From positions 992,001-1,056,000 of the forward strand of contig LMOK01000003.1 of assembly GCA_001423545.1 (NCBI GenBank): DNA of 64,000 bases, read 5' to 3'. This DNA is from Orlajensenia sp001423545. Its GTDB lineage: Bacteria; Actinomycetota; Actinomycetes; Actinomycetales; Microbacteriaceae. The position numbers were made by a program, and so were the translations under genes. Under the pieces are notes generated by a model. The model was not told the DNA's origin, made no database searches, and was given only the letters and a program-made list of their open reading frames with translations. Within the stretch, counting starts at the first letter, position 1, and every line of letters starts with the position of its first letter. Shown piece by piece: positions 1 through 8,523 of this stretch.

Positions 1-552
1 GGGCTGGCCCGTCAGCTCGGACACCGTCGCCACCACGCAGCCGAGGCCGCCGCGCGACCAGGCCTCGTTGAGCGGCCGGGCAGACATGGCGTAGAACTCC
101 TCGCCGGTGTCGGGATCGACGCAGTCCGGATGCGGCACGATGAGGTCGCGCGGCAGGCTCACGACGACGCCGGAGGTGTGGTCGGCGGAGACGTGCAGCA
201 GGATGTTCACGTCGTTGAGGGTCGCGTCGCGCACCCCGTAGGCGTCGCCCTGGGCTGCGTCGTTGTCGGTTCCGACCAGGAGGAAGTTGAAGCCGCCCTC
301 GATGGCGCCGATGTGCGGAACCGGTAGGGGAGTGGCCGCATCGGTTCCGTTGGAGATGTCGATGCTGTTGTCGGCGACCTGGCGACCGAGCGCGGTGAGT
401 TCGAAGGCGCCGATGCCGCCCGCGGCGATCACGGCGACGGCCGTCGCGATGCCCACGGTCTTCAGCAGGGTCAGCCCGGCGTGGGAGCGGCGCAGTCGAC
501 CGTGGCGCGGTGAGTGGTCTGACACGCGCGGTTCGGTCTCATCCGAGGTCAT
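1..552 (-). CDS. LytR-CpsA-Psr (LCP) family protein, N-terminal part
   Basis: The 184 visible residues start with a polar N-terminus, then one membrane segment at about residues 27-52, then an extracytoplasmic region containing FNFLLVGTDN and VSLPRDL. These are the conserved Asp and Arg motifs at the beginning of the LCP domain. LCP proteins transfer polyprenyl-phosphate-linked glycopolymers (teichoic acid-like or arabinogalactan-like polymers) to peptidoglycan outside the membrane. The ATG at 550-552 is chosen because GAGGAGGG lies about 9 nt upstream. The C-terminal part of the LCP domain lies beyond the left edge of the window, so full length is unknown. Family assignment is secure; the polymer substrate cannot be told. 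Confidence 0.88.
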   Translation of the reverse strand, partial: MTSDETEPRVSDHSPRHGRLRRSHAGLTLLKTVGIATAVAVIAAGGIGAFELTALGRQVADNSIDISNGTDAATPLPVPHIGAIEGGFNFLLVGTDNDAAQGDAYGVRDATLNDVNILLHVSADHTSGVVVSLPRDLIVPHPDCVDPDTGEEFYAMSARPLNEAWSRGGLGCVVATVSELTGQP

Positions 553-612
553 CGGCTGTTCCCTCCTCACTCGTCGCTGAGTTCATGCTGCCATGAGTAT
601 GTTTCGGCGTCG

Positions 613-1689
613 TCACGGGGACGGCGTCGCTGCTACCCCCAGAGATGGTTCGTCCGTCGCGGAGACGGTGAGCACCACGCGTGCCAGGTGGGGGTCGCGT
701 TCGAGATCCTTCTCGATGCCCCGGAGTTCGAGCGCGAGGGCGTCCTCCCGCACGTTGCCGGCGAGGTCGACGGCGGCGATGAGGAAGAGCTGCCCGGGGC
801 CGATGAACTCGACGTGCAGGCTGGTCACCCGATCGATGTCAGGCCGCTGCAGCAGCCTGCCGAGCACCTCCTGCTCGTCCTCGGCCCCGATGGCCTCCCC
901 GAGCAGGAACGCGCGATTGCGGCTGATGAGAACGATGGCCACGACGCCGAGCAGCAGGCCGACGCCGATCGAGCCGATCGCGTCGAAGACCGGCGACCCC
1001 GTGAGCTGGTGCAGCAGGATGCCGAGGAAGGCGATGAGGAGTCCGATCAGGGCGGCCGCATCCTCGGCGAACACAGCCCGCAGGGTGGGGTTGGAACTCG
1101 CTATGACGTGCGTGAGGGTGCCGCGGTTCGCCTCGTGCGCACTCGCGCGGGCCTCGCGCAGCGCCCGGACGAACGAGATGCCCTCGAGCACGAACGAGAC
1201 CCCGAGCACGATGTAGGCGATGCTGTAGTCGGTGGCGGGCTCGGGATCGAGGAGTCCCTGGATGCCGTGCTGGATCGACACGACGGCGCCGGCGGTGAAC
1301 AGGCCGAAGGCCGCGAACATCGACCAGATGTAGGCGTCCTTTCCATAGCCCAGCGGATGCCGCGAGTCGGCCGGGCGCTGCGAGCGCCTCTCGGCGATCA
1401 GCAGCAGCACCTCGTTGCCGGCATCCGCCCACGAGTGTGCAGCCTCAGCCACCATCGACGCCGACCCGGTGATGACGGCCGCCACGCTCTTGGCGACGGC
1501 GATGAGCACATTCGCCGCGAACGCCACGAGCACGGTGACGAGGGTGTCACCGGTTCTGGGCGGGGCATCGGCGACGTCGTCGGCGGCGACGGTGGACGGT
1601 GGGGCTCCGGTCCGCGGCGGTACGTCGATCCTGATGTCGGGATGCGGCTTCTGGTCGCGCGGAGCGACGCCGGACTGCTCGGCATCCAT
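613..1689 (-). CDS. Cation diffusion facilitator (CDF) family transporter
   Basis: The product is a 358-residue membrane protein of the CDF family, which exports divalent metals such as Zn, Co, Fe or Mn by proton antiport. A disordered N-terminal tail of about 45 residues is followed by about six membrane segments. H85 and D89 in AEAAHSWADAGNE form the HxxxD metal site of TM2, and EDAAALIG is the second half of the site in TM5. A short cytoplasmic C-terminal domain (about 280-345) resembles the usual CDF metal-binding fold. The start at MDAEQSG has AGGAGG 5 nt upstream; a longer open frame towards 1845 overlaps the divergent gene and is not used. Metal specificity cannot be read. Confidence 0.9.
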   Translation of the reverse strand: MDAEQSGVAPRDQKPHPDIRIDVPPRTGAPPSTVAADDVADAPPRTGDTLVTVLVAFAANVLIAVAKSVAAVITGSASMVAEAAHSWADAGNEVLLLIAERRSQRPADSRHPLGYGKDAYIWSMFAAFGLFTAGAVVSIQHGIQGLLDPEPATDYSIAYIVLGVSFVLEGISFVRALREARASAHEANRGTLTHVIASSNPTLRAVFAEDAAALIGLLIAFLGILLHQLTGSPVFDAIGSIGVGLLLGVVAIVLISRNRAFLLGEAIGAEDEQEVLGRLLQRPDIDRVTSLHVEFIGPGQLFLIAAVDLAGNVREDALALELRGIEKDLERDPHLARVVLTVSATDEPSLGVAATPSP

Positions 1690-1775
1690 GGCGACCTCCT
1701 GAAGGAATGTTTCGTCGACCTGTCGAGTCTGGCACTGCCGCATCCGTCGGGCGAGGCCACACGCCCGGCCCAGCC

Positions 1776-1781
1776 TAGGAT
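1776..1781 (+). promoter_or_regulatory. -10 box TAGGAT of a leaderless promoter
   Basis: TAGGAT fits TANNNT and ends 6 nt before the GTG at 1788, so the transcript would begin at or next to the start codon. No ribosome binding site is seen. Confidence 0.6.
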
Positions 1782-1787
1782 CGAGAG

Positions 1788-2708
1788 GTGACGGACGAGG
1801 CGACTGCGGCGGATCCCGGAGCCGCACCCGATTCGCGGCGCGCAACGGTGGGGGCTCTCACCCAGGTGGGCACCGAGGTGAGCATCAACCTCGGGTCGTC
1901 CCTGGCCGGCGTCGTCATCCCCGTCGTCGGGTCGGTCGTGGTCGTGGCGGTGCGGCAGCTGGTCATGGCGATCGTGGTGCTCCCGCTCTACCGTCCGAAG
2001 CGTGCAGAGCTCACCTGGACGCGGCTCTGGCCGGCCCTGGCGCTCGGGGTGGTTCTGGCCGTCATGAACCTCGCCTTCTACGAGTCCGTGCACCTCTTGG
2101 GGCTCGGCGTCGCAGCCACGATCGAGTTCCTCGGCCCCCTGCTGTTGGCCCTCACCACGTCGCGCCGGCTTCTCGACGTGATCTGCGTCATCGCGGCCGG
2201 CCTCGGCGTGGTGATGCTCACCGGCCTCGACGGCACCATCAACGCCTGGGGCGTGGTGCTCGCGCTCACGGCGGCGGCCAGTTGGGCGGCGTACATCCTG
2301 TTGACCCGCCGCGTGGCACTGAGGCTCCCCGGCCTCGAGGGTCTCACCGTGGCGAGCATCGTGAGCCTGGTGCTGCTGGTGCCCGCCGCCCTGTTCACGC
2401 TCGACGTCTCGGTGATCGACTGGCGCGTGCTCGGTCTGCTGCTCGCCGTCGGCGTGTTGTCGTCGGCCCTGCCCTACAGCCTCGACACGTTCATCCTGCG
2501 GCGGATCACCGCCCGGGTGTACGCCATCATCACCTCGTTCGGCCCGGTGATCGCCGCGATCTTCGGCTGGCTCATCCTCGCGGAGCAGTTCACCCTCGTG
2601 CAGGTTCTCGCCATCGCCCTGGTCTGCGGTGCTGCCGGTACGGCCCTCGCCACGCAGCGCGGCGTCCCGACCTCCGACCTCGAGATGACTGCCGAGGGGC
2701 AGCACTAG
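1788..2708 (+). CDS. EamA/DMT-superfamily transporter (RhtA-like exporter)
   Basis: The product has 306 residues with ten hydrophobic segments arranged as two EamA repeats, typical of drug/metabolite transporters that export amino acids or other small metabolites across the cytoplasmic membrane. The N-terminal 40 residues are polar. A GTG start at 1788 is supported by TAGGAT at 1776-1781, six nt upstream, as expected of a leaderless transcript; no Shine-Dalgarno sequence is present. It is divergent from the CDF transporter and convergent with the GAP-family gene. Substrate is unknown. Confidence 0.88.
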   Translation: MTDEATAADPGAAPDSRRATVGALTQVGTEVSINLGSSLAGVVIPVVGSVVVVAVRQLVMAIVVLPLYRPKRAELTWTRLWPALALGVVLAVMNLAFYESVHLLGLGVAATIEFLGPLLLALTTSRRLLDVICVIAAGLGVVMLTGLDGTINAWGVVLALTAAASWAAYILLTRRVALRLPGLEGLTVASIVSLVLLVPAALFTLDVSVIDWRVLGLLLAVGVLSSALPYSLDTFILRRITARVYAIITSFGPVIAAIFGWLILAEQFTLVQVLAIALVCGAAGTALATQRGVPTSDLEMTAEGQH

Positions 2709-2721
2709 CGGTGCCGTCGAA

Positions 2722-2760
2722 CGCTTCGGGCGGTCGCTTCGCTCGGCCCTGAGCGAGCGG
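2722..2760. repeat. Half copy of dispersed palindromic element (R1)
   Basis: CGCTTCGGGCGGTCGCTTCG followed by CTCGGCCCTGAGCGAG is the right half of the element found six more times in the window. It lies between the convergent EamA and GAP genes. Confidence 0.75.
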
Positions 2761-2767
2761 CGCTCAG
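2749..2767. terminator. Hairpin between convergent genes
   Basis: CTGAGCG and CGCTCAG form a perfect 7-bp stem around a 5-nt loop. The right arm covers the stop codon of the minus-strand GAP gene. There is no T-tract, so Rho-independent termination is only a suggestion. Confidence 0.4.
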
Positions 2768-3423
2768 AGGTTCGTCAGCCCGGCCCCGAAGATGGTCACG
2801 CCGACCATGAGGAGCACGATGAAGGTGATCACGCCGCTCTTCGCGAGGATGTAGTCGCGCATGCGCACCAGCCGGTCCGCCATCTTCTCCTGCCGGGCGA
2901 GCGTCATGATCACCGGCACGCTGACCGTCGCCGAGCTCAGGACCGTGTAGAGCAGGAGGCAGACGAACCATTCGCTGGGGTCCAGGCGCGCGGTTCCGAT
3001 CGCGATCCCTGCGGCCGTGGCGAGCAGCAGTGCCTTCGGGCGCACGTTGAGCAGCAGCGCGAAACCGATGGCCGGCCAGACTCCGAACGTCGCCACCCTG
3101 TCGAGCATGGGGTTGGACGACGCGGGCTTGCGACCGCGCGTTCGGAGCAGCTCCACGATCGCGAGGGCGATGAGAAGCAGTCCGAGGACGATCTCGATGA
3201 CGCCGAGGCTCGTGCCCGTGCGTGCTTGGCGCGGAAGCGAGGCCAGCCCGAAGCTGAGGACGGCGGCCACCACGAACATGCCGACGACGTAGACGATGAG
3301 GTACGGCAGAGCTGTGCTGTCGCGCTTCGGCGACAGCAGCAGGATCACCGTGGTGAGGAACGGCACGGAACTGAGGGCCATGGCAAGGGAGATGGGGAGC
3401 AGCGCGCCGACGACCTGCAGCAT
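2764..3423 (-). CDS. GAP-family (Sap/SfLAP-like) membrane protein
   Basis: This 219-residue protein has about six membrane segments and the layout of the GAP/Sap family (sulfolipid-1-addressing protein type): an N-terminal LPISLAMALSSVPFLTTVILLLSP segment region, a central polar loop with RTRGRKP, and a conserved LLNVRPKALLL stretch near residue 125. In mycobacteria relatives take part in export of surface lipids; in other actinobacteria the function is not established. The start is the ATG at 3421-3423. Role here is unknown. Confidence 0.75.
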   Translation of the reverse strand: MLQVVGALLPISLAMALSSVPFLTTVILLLSPKRDSTALPYLIVYVVGMFVVAAVLSFGLASLPRQARTGTSLGVIEIVLGLLLIALAIVELLRTRGRKPASSNPMLDRVATFGVWPAIGFALLLNVRPKALLLATAAGIAIGTARLDPSEWFVCLLLYTVLSSATVSVPVIMTLARQEKMADRLVRMRDYILAKSGVITFIVLLMVGVTIFGAGLTNL

Positions 3424-3545
3424 CCGTGGTCCCTCATCTCATGCCCGGACAAGTCCGTGAGTTGCGCTCATGAGAGCACAGGGGTCACGCTATCGTGGCC
3501 ACGTACGGCGCGGGCGCACTGTTCGCACCGGGGTTGGAGGCGGAC

Positions 3546-4715
3546 ATGTTCTGGTTCGGCAAGAAGACCGTGCCCGTCGAAGCGCCGGTCGATCCCAGCA
3601 CGGCCGTCGACGGCCATCCTCCAGCCCACCGCAACGCGATGATCCTCATGGGTCTCGGTGGTGCCACCATCACGGCGTTCGGTCTCGCGGGGGCACAGGA
3701 CGTCGTGGCGCCGATCTTCCTCGCGCTGGTGCTGACCATCTGCGTTCACCCCCTGCGCATCGCACTCGAGCGACGCGGCGTTCCGCGCGGGCTCGCAACA
3801 GTGTCCGTCGTGCTGGCCGTGTTCATCCTCCTGGCGGCTTTCGTGACTGCACTCGTGGTCGCCTTCGCCCAGTTCGCGGCCCTGCTGCCCCAGTTCGCCC
3901 CCCAGATCCAGGAGATCGGCACGACGATCGGAACCTGGCTGACCAAGATCGGGTTCGGGCCCGAACAGGTGCAGGCCGTCGCACAGGGTTTCAAGCCCAC
4001 CAATCTCGTGGGCTTCGTCTCCGGACTCCTCGGCAGCATCACCAGCATCACCGCCGGGCTCGTCATCATCCTGACCCTGCTGCTGCTGATGGCCATGGAC
4101 GCCGGGTACCTCGAGACGCTCTTCCGCCAGCTCCGCCCGCGCCGGCCCTACATGGTGTCATCGCTCGAGCGCTTCGCGCGGGGAGTGCGCAAGTACATGG
4201 TCGTCACCACGGGGCTGGGCGTCGCCCAGGGTGTGCTGAACTGGGTGGCGCTGCTCATCCTGCAGGTGCCGGGGGCGCTGCTCTGGGGACTGCTGTCGTT
4301 CATCTGCAGCTTCATCCCGAACATCGGCTACTTCATCGCCATCATCCCGCCGGTCGTCTTCGGCTTCCTGGTGGGGGGATGGCAGACCGCCGTCATCATC
4401 ATCCTCATCTACGGAGTGATCAACGCCGTCGTGCAGTCGGTCGTCCAGCCGCGCATCGTCGGCAACGCCGTGGCACTCAGCCAGACCATCACCTTCGCCT
4501 CCGTGCTCATCTGGCTGGTCATCCTCGGACCCCTCGGCGCCATCCTCGCCGTGCCCCTCACGCTCCTGGTGCGGATGATCCTCATCGACTCGAACCCGAG
4601 CGCGCAATGGTGGCGGCCCGTGCTCGGCGACCTCGACGAGACGAAGGGGATCATGAAGGCCGAGGACGATCAGGCCAAACAACTGAAGAGCGCACGCAAG
4701 GCCTCGAAGAAGTAG
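3546..4715 (+). CDS. AI-2E family (PerM/UPF0118) transporter
   Basis: The product has 389 residues with about eight membrane segments and the signature of the AI-2E transporter family: paired TMs near the N-terminus, a long amphipathic region (about 90-160) and the C-terminal block FICSFIPNIGYFIAIIPPVV and VVQPRIVGNAVALSQTI. Members act as exporters or Na+/H+ antiporters; the AI-2 role is proven only for E. coli TqsA. The ATG at 3546 has TTGGAGG 5 nt upstream; an in-frame GTG at 3495 lacks a ribosome site. The lysine-rich C-terminus is cytoplasmic. Substrate is unknown. Confidence 0.88.
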   Translation: MFWFGKKTVPVEAPVDPSTAVDGHPPAHRNAMILMGLGGATITAFGLAGAQDVVAPIFLALVLTICVHPLRIALERRGVPRGLATVSVVLAVFILLAAFVTALVVAFAQFAALLPQFAPQIQEIGTTIGTWLTKIGFGPEQVQAVAQGFKPTNLVGFVSGLLGSITSITAGLVIILTLLLLMAMDAGYLETLFRQLRPRRPYMVSSLERFARGVRKYMVVTTGLGVAQGVLNWVALLILQVPGALLWGLLSFICSFIPNIGYFIAIIPPVVFGFLVGGWQTAVIIILIYGVINAVVQSVVQPRIVGNAVALSQTITFASVLIWLVILGPLGAILAVPLTLLVRMILIDSNPSAQWWRPVLGDLDETKGIMKAEDDQAKQLKSARKASKK

Positions 4716-4724
4716 GACGCGGCC

Positions 4725-4730
4725 TAGTCT
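4725..4730 (+). promoter_or_regulatory. -10 box TAGTCT of a leaderless promoter
   Basis: TAGTCT ends 7 nt before the ATG at 4738. It lies in the 22-nt gap behind the transporter gene, so the next gene probably has its own promoter. Confidence 0.55.
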
Positions 4731-4737
4731 GGGTTCG

Positions 4738-5460
4738 ATGCCCCACGATTACGCCCTGCACAGCGAGCTCGAGGCACGCTGCCTCTGCTGCGGTTCTCCG
4801 CAGCCCTTCACCTTCACGTCGAACTCCGACCAGGTGGTGTGCGCGCACTGCCGCTCCCACCTCGGACCCGAGAAGGCCGAGCGCCGCGACCTCGCGCACA
4901 TCGCGCTGTGGAGGGGCATCTCGGAGGCCCAGGCGCTCGCCGCCTCTGCTGCGGCGGCGCAGGCCGAGGCCGACGCCGTGGAGTCCGCCACGCGCATCGC
5001 CGAACTCGAGGCGAAGGTGGCCGAGCTGTCGGCGACGGTCATCGGCCAGTTCGACTCGGCTCCGGCATCCGGAGTTCGCGAAGAACTTCAGAGCGATCTC
5101 GTGCGACGGGCCGAGCGTGCCACCGAGCTGGCCAACCGGCGCACCGACCGCATGATGGCCGTGCTCTGGAGGCTGGGGGTGCTGCATCACGCGGCGGGTG
5201 GGGCCGCCGTCTGCAGCTGTGGGAAACCGATCACCGCCTGCCCCGAGCTGCGCATCCTCAACTCCGAGCAGCAGGCGCTGCGCGAGTGGGAGGCGAAGAA
5301 CGTGGCGCTCGCCGCAGCGGGATCGCGGCACGGGCTGCCGCAGGAGCATCCAGCGGTGACGGATGCCGCGGGCTCAGCGGGCGGTGCAGTGGGCGGTGCG
5401 TCGGCGCACTCCACCCGGCCGACGCGTCAGGAACGCCCCGGTCGCTTCGATCGGCGCTGA
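4738..5460 (+). CDS. Cys-rich hypothetical protein with zinc-ribbon-like start and coiled coil
   Basis: I do not recognise this 240-residue protein. The N-terminus has CLCCG and, about 22 residues later, CAHC, a likely zinc-binding four-Cys arrangement. Residues about 60-150 are Ala/Glu-rich and predicted helical with heptad spacing (ATRIAELEAKVAELSATV). A second CSCGKP motif with a nearby Cys follows near residue 160, and the tail is disordered. No membrane segment or signal peptide is visible. The ATG is preceded by a TANNNT box at 7 nt, consistent with leaderless transcription. A nucleic-acid-binding or assembly role is possible but unproven. Confidence 0.75.
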   Translation: MPHDYALHSELEARCLCCGSPQPFTFTSNSDQVVCAHCRSHLGPEKAERRDLAHIALWRGISEAQALAASAAAAQAEADAVESATRIAELEAKVAELSATVIGQFDSAPASGVREELQSDLVRRAERATELANRRTDRMMAVLWRLGVLHHAAGGAAVCSCGKPITACPELRILNSEQQALREWEAKNVALAAAGSRHGLPQEHPAVTDAAGSAGGAVGGASAHSTRPTRQERPGRFDRR

Positions 5461-5479
5461 CGTCGCAGCAGGCACGTGG

Positions 5480-5833
5480 CTACGGCGAACCGGTCCCGGC
5501 CGCGGCTCGCTCGGCCTCGAGCTGCAGGTAGGAGGCCGCGTCGCTCTCGCGCATCACGAGCATGCCGCCTTCGCTGAAGGCGCTGGCGTCGAGCGCCTGC
5601 AGCCACTGGCGGTTCAATTCCGGCGGGCGCGAACCCGAGAAGTGGAACTGCAGCGGGATCGAGGGCGATGCCCAGATGCTGATGCGGCCCGAACCCTGGT
5701 TCGAGGGGATGGCCCACGACACGTAGAACGACTCCTGACGGCGCAACCGCAGTCCTGTCGCCACCTTGATGTGAGCCAGCGTGCGGTCATCCATCTCGTA
5801 TGACGTGCCGGCTCCGTAGATGAGTTCTCCCAC
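5480..5833 (-). CDS. Small DUF7882-type protein (first paralog)
   Basis: This 117-residue protein begins GELIYGAG, followed by DDRTLAHIKVAT, RLRRQESFYVSW, and a WASPSIPLQFHFSGS region. This pattern is a small family common in Microbacteriaceae, from memory often mislabelled as ATP-dependent DNA ligase although it has no ligase motifs and is far too short. A paralog is at 10956-11297. The start is a GTG at 5833; no clear ribosome site is seen. Function is unknown; the alternating polar/hydrophobic pattern suggests a small beta-rich domain. Confidence 0.75.
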   Translation of the reverse strand: MGELIYGAGTSYEMDDRTLAHIKVATGLRLRRQESFYVSWAIPSNQGSGRISIWASPSIPLQFHFSGSRPPELNRQWLQALDASAFSEGGMLVMRESDAASYLQLEAERAAAGTGSP

Positions 5834-5959
5834 CGCGCAAGCATCTCACTTTCCCGGTTGGCGATTCCGCCGTTCCGTGCACATTTCCAGCGGATTGACG
5901 ACAGTGAAGGTGACGGATGCCGCCGCGTCAACCCCCTGCCCGTGCGCGGAGCCCCCACG

Positions 5960-5965
5960 TAGTCT
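5960..5965 (+). promoter_or_regulatory. -10 box TAGTCT of a leaderless promoter
   Basis: TAGTCT ends 6 nt before the ATG at 5972. It would drive the acyl-CoA-dehydrogenase / PIG-L / glycosyltransferase / SDR operon. Confidence 0.6.
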
Positions 5966-5971
5966 CCTCAG

Positions 5972-7117
5972 ATGCTGCCCCAGACCCTGTCCATCGCCGA
6001 TCCGGCCCCGAGTGCGGTCGACCCCGCCAGGCGGACGGTGCCGACGCCGCAACCGCCGCGGCCGGTCTCGCTGGGCGCCCTGGACTGGCAGGAGCACTCG
6101 TCCGTCCTCGAGAACGCCCTCGCCTCGATGCCCGAACATTCGGCCGGGCTGAGAGCATCGTTGGCCTGGTGCGTTCGGATCGGCGCCGAGACACCCCGGC
6201 CGGGTTTCGGTGACACCGCCCTGGTGTGGGAGCTCCTCGCCTCGGTGGCCGCCGTCGACCTGAGCCTCGCGCGCATGCTCGAGCCCCACCTCGACGCCCT
6301 CGCCATCCTCGATCAGGCCGGACTGGGCGACGTCGCCGCGTCACTCGGCGCCATCGGTGCGAGCGCCGACAGCACGTGGGGCGTCTTCGCCGCCGAGGGT
6401 CCCGGCCAGAAGGTCACCGCCGAGCAGACAGCGTCCGGCTGGCAGCTCAGCGGCGTGAAGCCGTGGTGCTCGCTGGCCGGCGCGCTCAGTCATGCACTCG
6501 TCACGGCCCACACCGAGGCCGGCCGGCGGCTGTTCGCCGTCGATCTGCGCGATCGGGGAGTGTCGGCATCCGCCGGGCCCTGGGTCTCGCGCGGGCTCTC
6601 CGACATCGTGAGCGCTCCGGTGACCTTCACGGCCGTGCCGACGATCCCGATCGGCGACGACGGCTGGTACCTGCAGCGCCCCGGCTTCGCCTGGGGCGGC
6701 GTGGGCGTGGCCGCCTGCTGGTGGGGCGGCACAGTCGGGCTCGCTCGCACCCTGTACGCGGCATCCGAGGCGCGGGAGCCCGACCAGATCGGTCTGGCCC
6801 ATCTCGGTGCCGTGGACATCGCCGTCGAGAGTGCCCGCCTGGCCCTGGCCGCGACGGCGCTGATCGTCGACGGCGCCGCGGAGCCTGCCGATCGCCCGAG
6901 CGTGACCGCCAGACGGGTGCGCTCGATCGTGGTCGCCGCTGCAGAGACCGCTCTCGAGCATGTGAACCACGGCATGGGACCGCTTCCGCTCGTGGCCGAC
7001 GACGCCCACGCGAGACGCGTGGCAGACCTGCAGATCTACCTGAGACAACACCATGCAGAACGCGACGAGGCGGCCCTGGGCCGCTCGTTGCTCGAGGCTG
7101 GAGGTGCACCATGGTGA
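5972..7117 (+). CDS. Acyl-CoA dehydrogenase-fold flavoprotein
   Basis: The 381-residue product has the overall build of the acyl-CoA dehydrogenase superfamily: a helical N-terminal domain, a beta middle domain (about 130-230, with SGVKPWCSLAGALSHALVTA) and a helical C-terminal domain. The C-terminus has ADLQIYLRQHHAERDEAALG, resembling the DszC/XiaF-like monooxygenase branch more than fatty-acid dehydrogenases; I do not see the usual YEGT block with the catalytic Glu. It begins a run of four overlapping genes, and its stop overlaps the next start by 7 nt. Substrate unknown; a secondary-metabolite oxidation is an inference from the neighbours. Confidence 0.8.
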   Translation: MLPQTLSIADPAPSAVDPARRTVPTPQPPRPVSLGALDWQEHSSVLENALASMPEHSAGLRASLAWCVRIGAETPRPGFGDTALVWELLASVAAVDLSLARMLEPHLDALAILDQAGLGDVAASLGAIGASADSTWGVFAAEGPGQKVTAEQTASGWQLSGVKPWCSLAGALSHALVTAHTEAGRRLFAVDLRDRGVSASAGPWVSRGLSDIVSAPVTFTAVPTIPIGDDGWYLQRPGFAWGGVGVAACWWGGTVGLARTLYAASEAREPDQIGLAHLGAVDIAVESARLALAATALIVDGAAEPADRPSVTARRVRSIVVAAAETALEHVNHGMGPLPLVADDAHARRVADLQIYLRQHHAERDEAALGRSLLEAGGAPW

Positions 7118-8523
7118 CGTTCGACAGTTCCGAGACCGGCACGCTGGAGTCCGAGTGGGCGCATGCCGACCGCTGGCAGCGCCTGCCGCGCTTCGCCAGG
7201 CCCATCGAGCACCTCGTCGTGCTGGCCGCTCATCCGGACGACGAGACCCTGGGTGCCGGCGGCCTCATCGAGAGCGTCGCCCGCGACGGAGCTCGCATCA
7301 CCATCGTGGTGGCGACCGACGGCGAGGGCTCGCACCCGGCGTCTCCGACGCACACGCCCTGGCAGCTCAGCCGCATCCGTCGTCGCGAGATGCGCAAGGC
7401 GATCGACCATCTGGCGGCGGATGCCGTCATCCATCACTGCGAGATCCCCGACGGGCAGCTCCTCGACCACGTCGATAAGGCCGCGGACTGCCTCGTGAAG
7501 CTCATCACCGATGTCGGGCTGCCGGCGACGATCGCGTCACCGTGGAGCGGGGACGGGCACAAGGACCACCGCGCCGCAGCCGCCGCGGCCCGGAGTGCCG
7601 CCGAGGCCACGGGCAGTGAGCTGCTCGAGTACCCCATCTGGATGTGGCACTGGGGGCGCCCCGACGACGACAGCCTGCCGTGGGGCGACATGGTCGCCGT
7701 CGACCTCGACTCCGAGACTCGCGTGGCCAAGAGTTCGGCCCTGATCGAGCACCTCAGCCAGACCGCGCCGCTCTCGGAACAGGCCGGCGACGAGGCCGTG
7801 ATCGGTGTCGAGATGCGCCGGCACTTCGAGCGGCCGTTCGAGGTGTTCTTCGTCGACGGACCGGCGCAGGCGCCGGCCGAAGCGCCGAAGGATGCGGACG
7901 TGTCGACGGATGCCGCATCCGGAACCCTCGACCGCGACTTCTTCGAAGACTTCTACGCCGGACGCGACGATCCGTGGGGATTCGAGACCCGCTGGTACGA
8001 GGAGCGCAAGCGCGCCGTGGTGCTCGCCTCGCTGCCGCGTGAGCAGTACGCACGCACACTCGAGATCGGCTGCTCGACGGGGAAGCTCACCGAGGCCCTC
8101 GCTGCGCGCAGCGCATCCCTGCTCGGCGTCGACATCGCGGCTGCGCCCCTGCGCGTGGCGGGTGAGCGCCTGGCGGACAGCACGCACGTCGAGTTGCGCC
8201 AGCTGCGCGTCCCCGAGGAGTGGCCGGAGGGGGAGTTCGACCTCGTCGTGCTCTCCGAGGTCGGCTACTACTGGAGCCGCGCCGACCTCGACACGGCCCT
8301 CGACCGCGCGATCGGCGCGCTGAGCGACGACGGAACCCTCGTCGCGTGCCACTGGCGGCACCCTGTGGCGGAGTATCCGCTCTCCGGTGACGACGTGCAC
8401 GCGGCCATCTCGGCTCGGTCCGAACTCGTCGGTACAGTGCTGCACCGTGAGGAGGACTTCGTTCTCGAGGTCTTCCGCCGCCCGCCGGGGGACTCGGTCG
8501 CCCGCGAGACGGGGCTCCTGTGA
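7111..8523 (+). CDS. Bifunctional PIG-L deacetylase / class I SAM methyltransferase
   Basis: This 470-residue fusion has two enzymes. Residues about 30-240 are a PIG-L (LmbE) zinc N-deacetylase domain with AAHPDDETLGAGG (H41, D43, D44) and a later GHKDH metal motif. After an Ala/Pro/Asp linker (about 255-275), residues about 275-470 are a class I methyltransferase with LEIGCSTGKLTEALA as the SAM-binding glycine loop and a DLVVLSEV motif. The domain pair suggests deacetylation then methylation of a sugar amine or related acceptor. The ATG at 7111 has GGAGG 6 nt upstream and overlaps the previous stop; the open frame continues far upstream but only as antisense-like low-quality sequence. Confidence 0.9.
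   Translation: MVTFDSSETGTLESEWAHADRWQRLPRFARPIEHLVVLAAHPDDETLGAGGLIESVARDGARITIVVATDGEGSHPASPTHTPWQLSRIRRREMRKAIDHLAADAVIHHCEIPDGQLLDHVDKAADCLVKLITDVGLPATIASPWSGDGHKDHRAAAAAARSAAEATGSELLEYPIWMWHWGRPDDDSLPWGDMVAVDLDSETRVAKSSALIEHLSQTAPLSEQAGDEAVIGVEMRRHFERPFEVFFVDGPAQAPAEAPKDADVSTDAASGTLDRDFFEDFYAGRDDPWGFETRWYEERKRAVVLASLPREQYARTLEIGCSTGKLTEALAARSASLLGVDIAAAPLRVAGERLADSTHVELRQLRVPEEWPEGEFDLVVLSEVGYYWSRADLDTALDRAIGALSDDGTLVACHWRHPVAEYPLSGDDVHAAISARSELVGTVLHREEDFVLEVFRRPPGDSVARETGLL

Noticed and set aside
6226..7110. Upstream part of the open frame leading into the PIG-L gene
   Set aside because: Arg/Pro/Gly-rich out-of-frame reading of the flavoprotein gene; true start is ATG 7111 with GGAGG.
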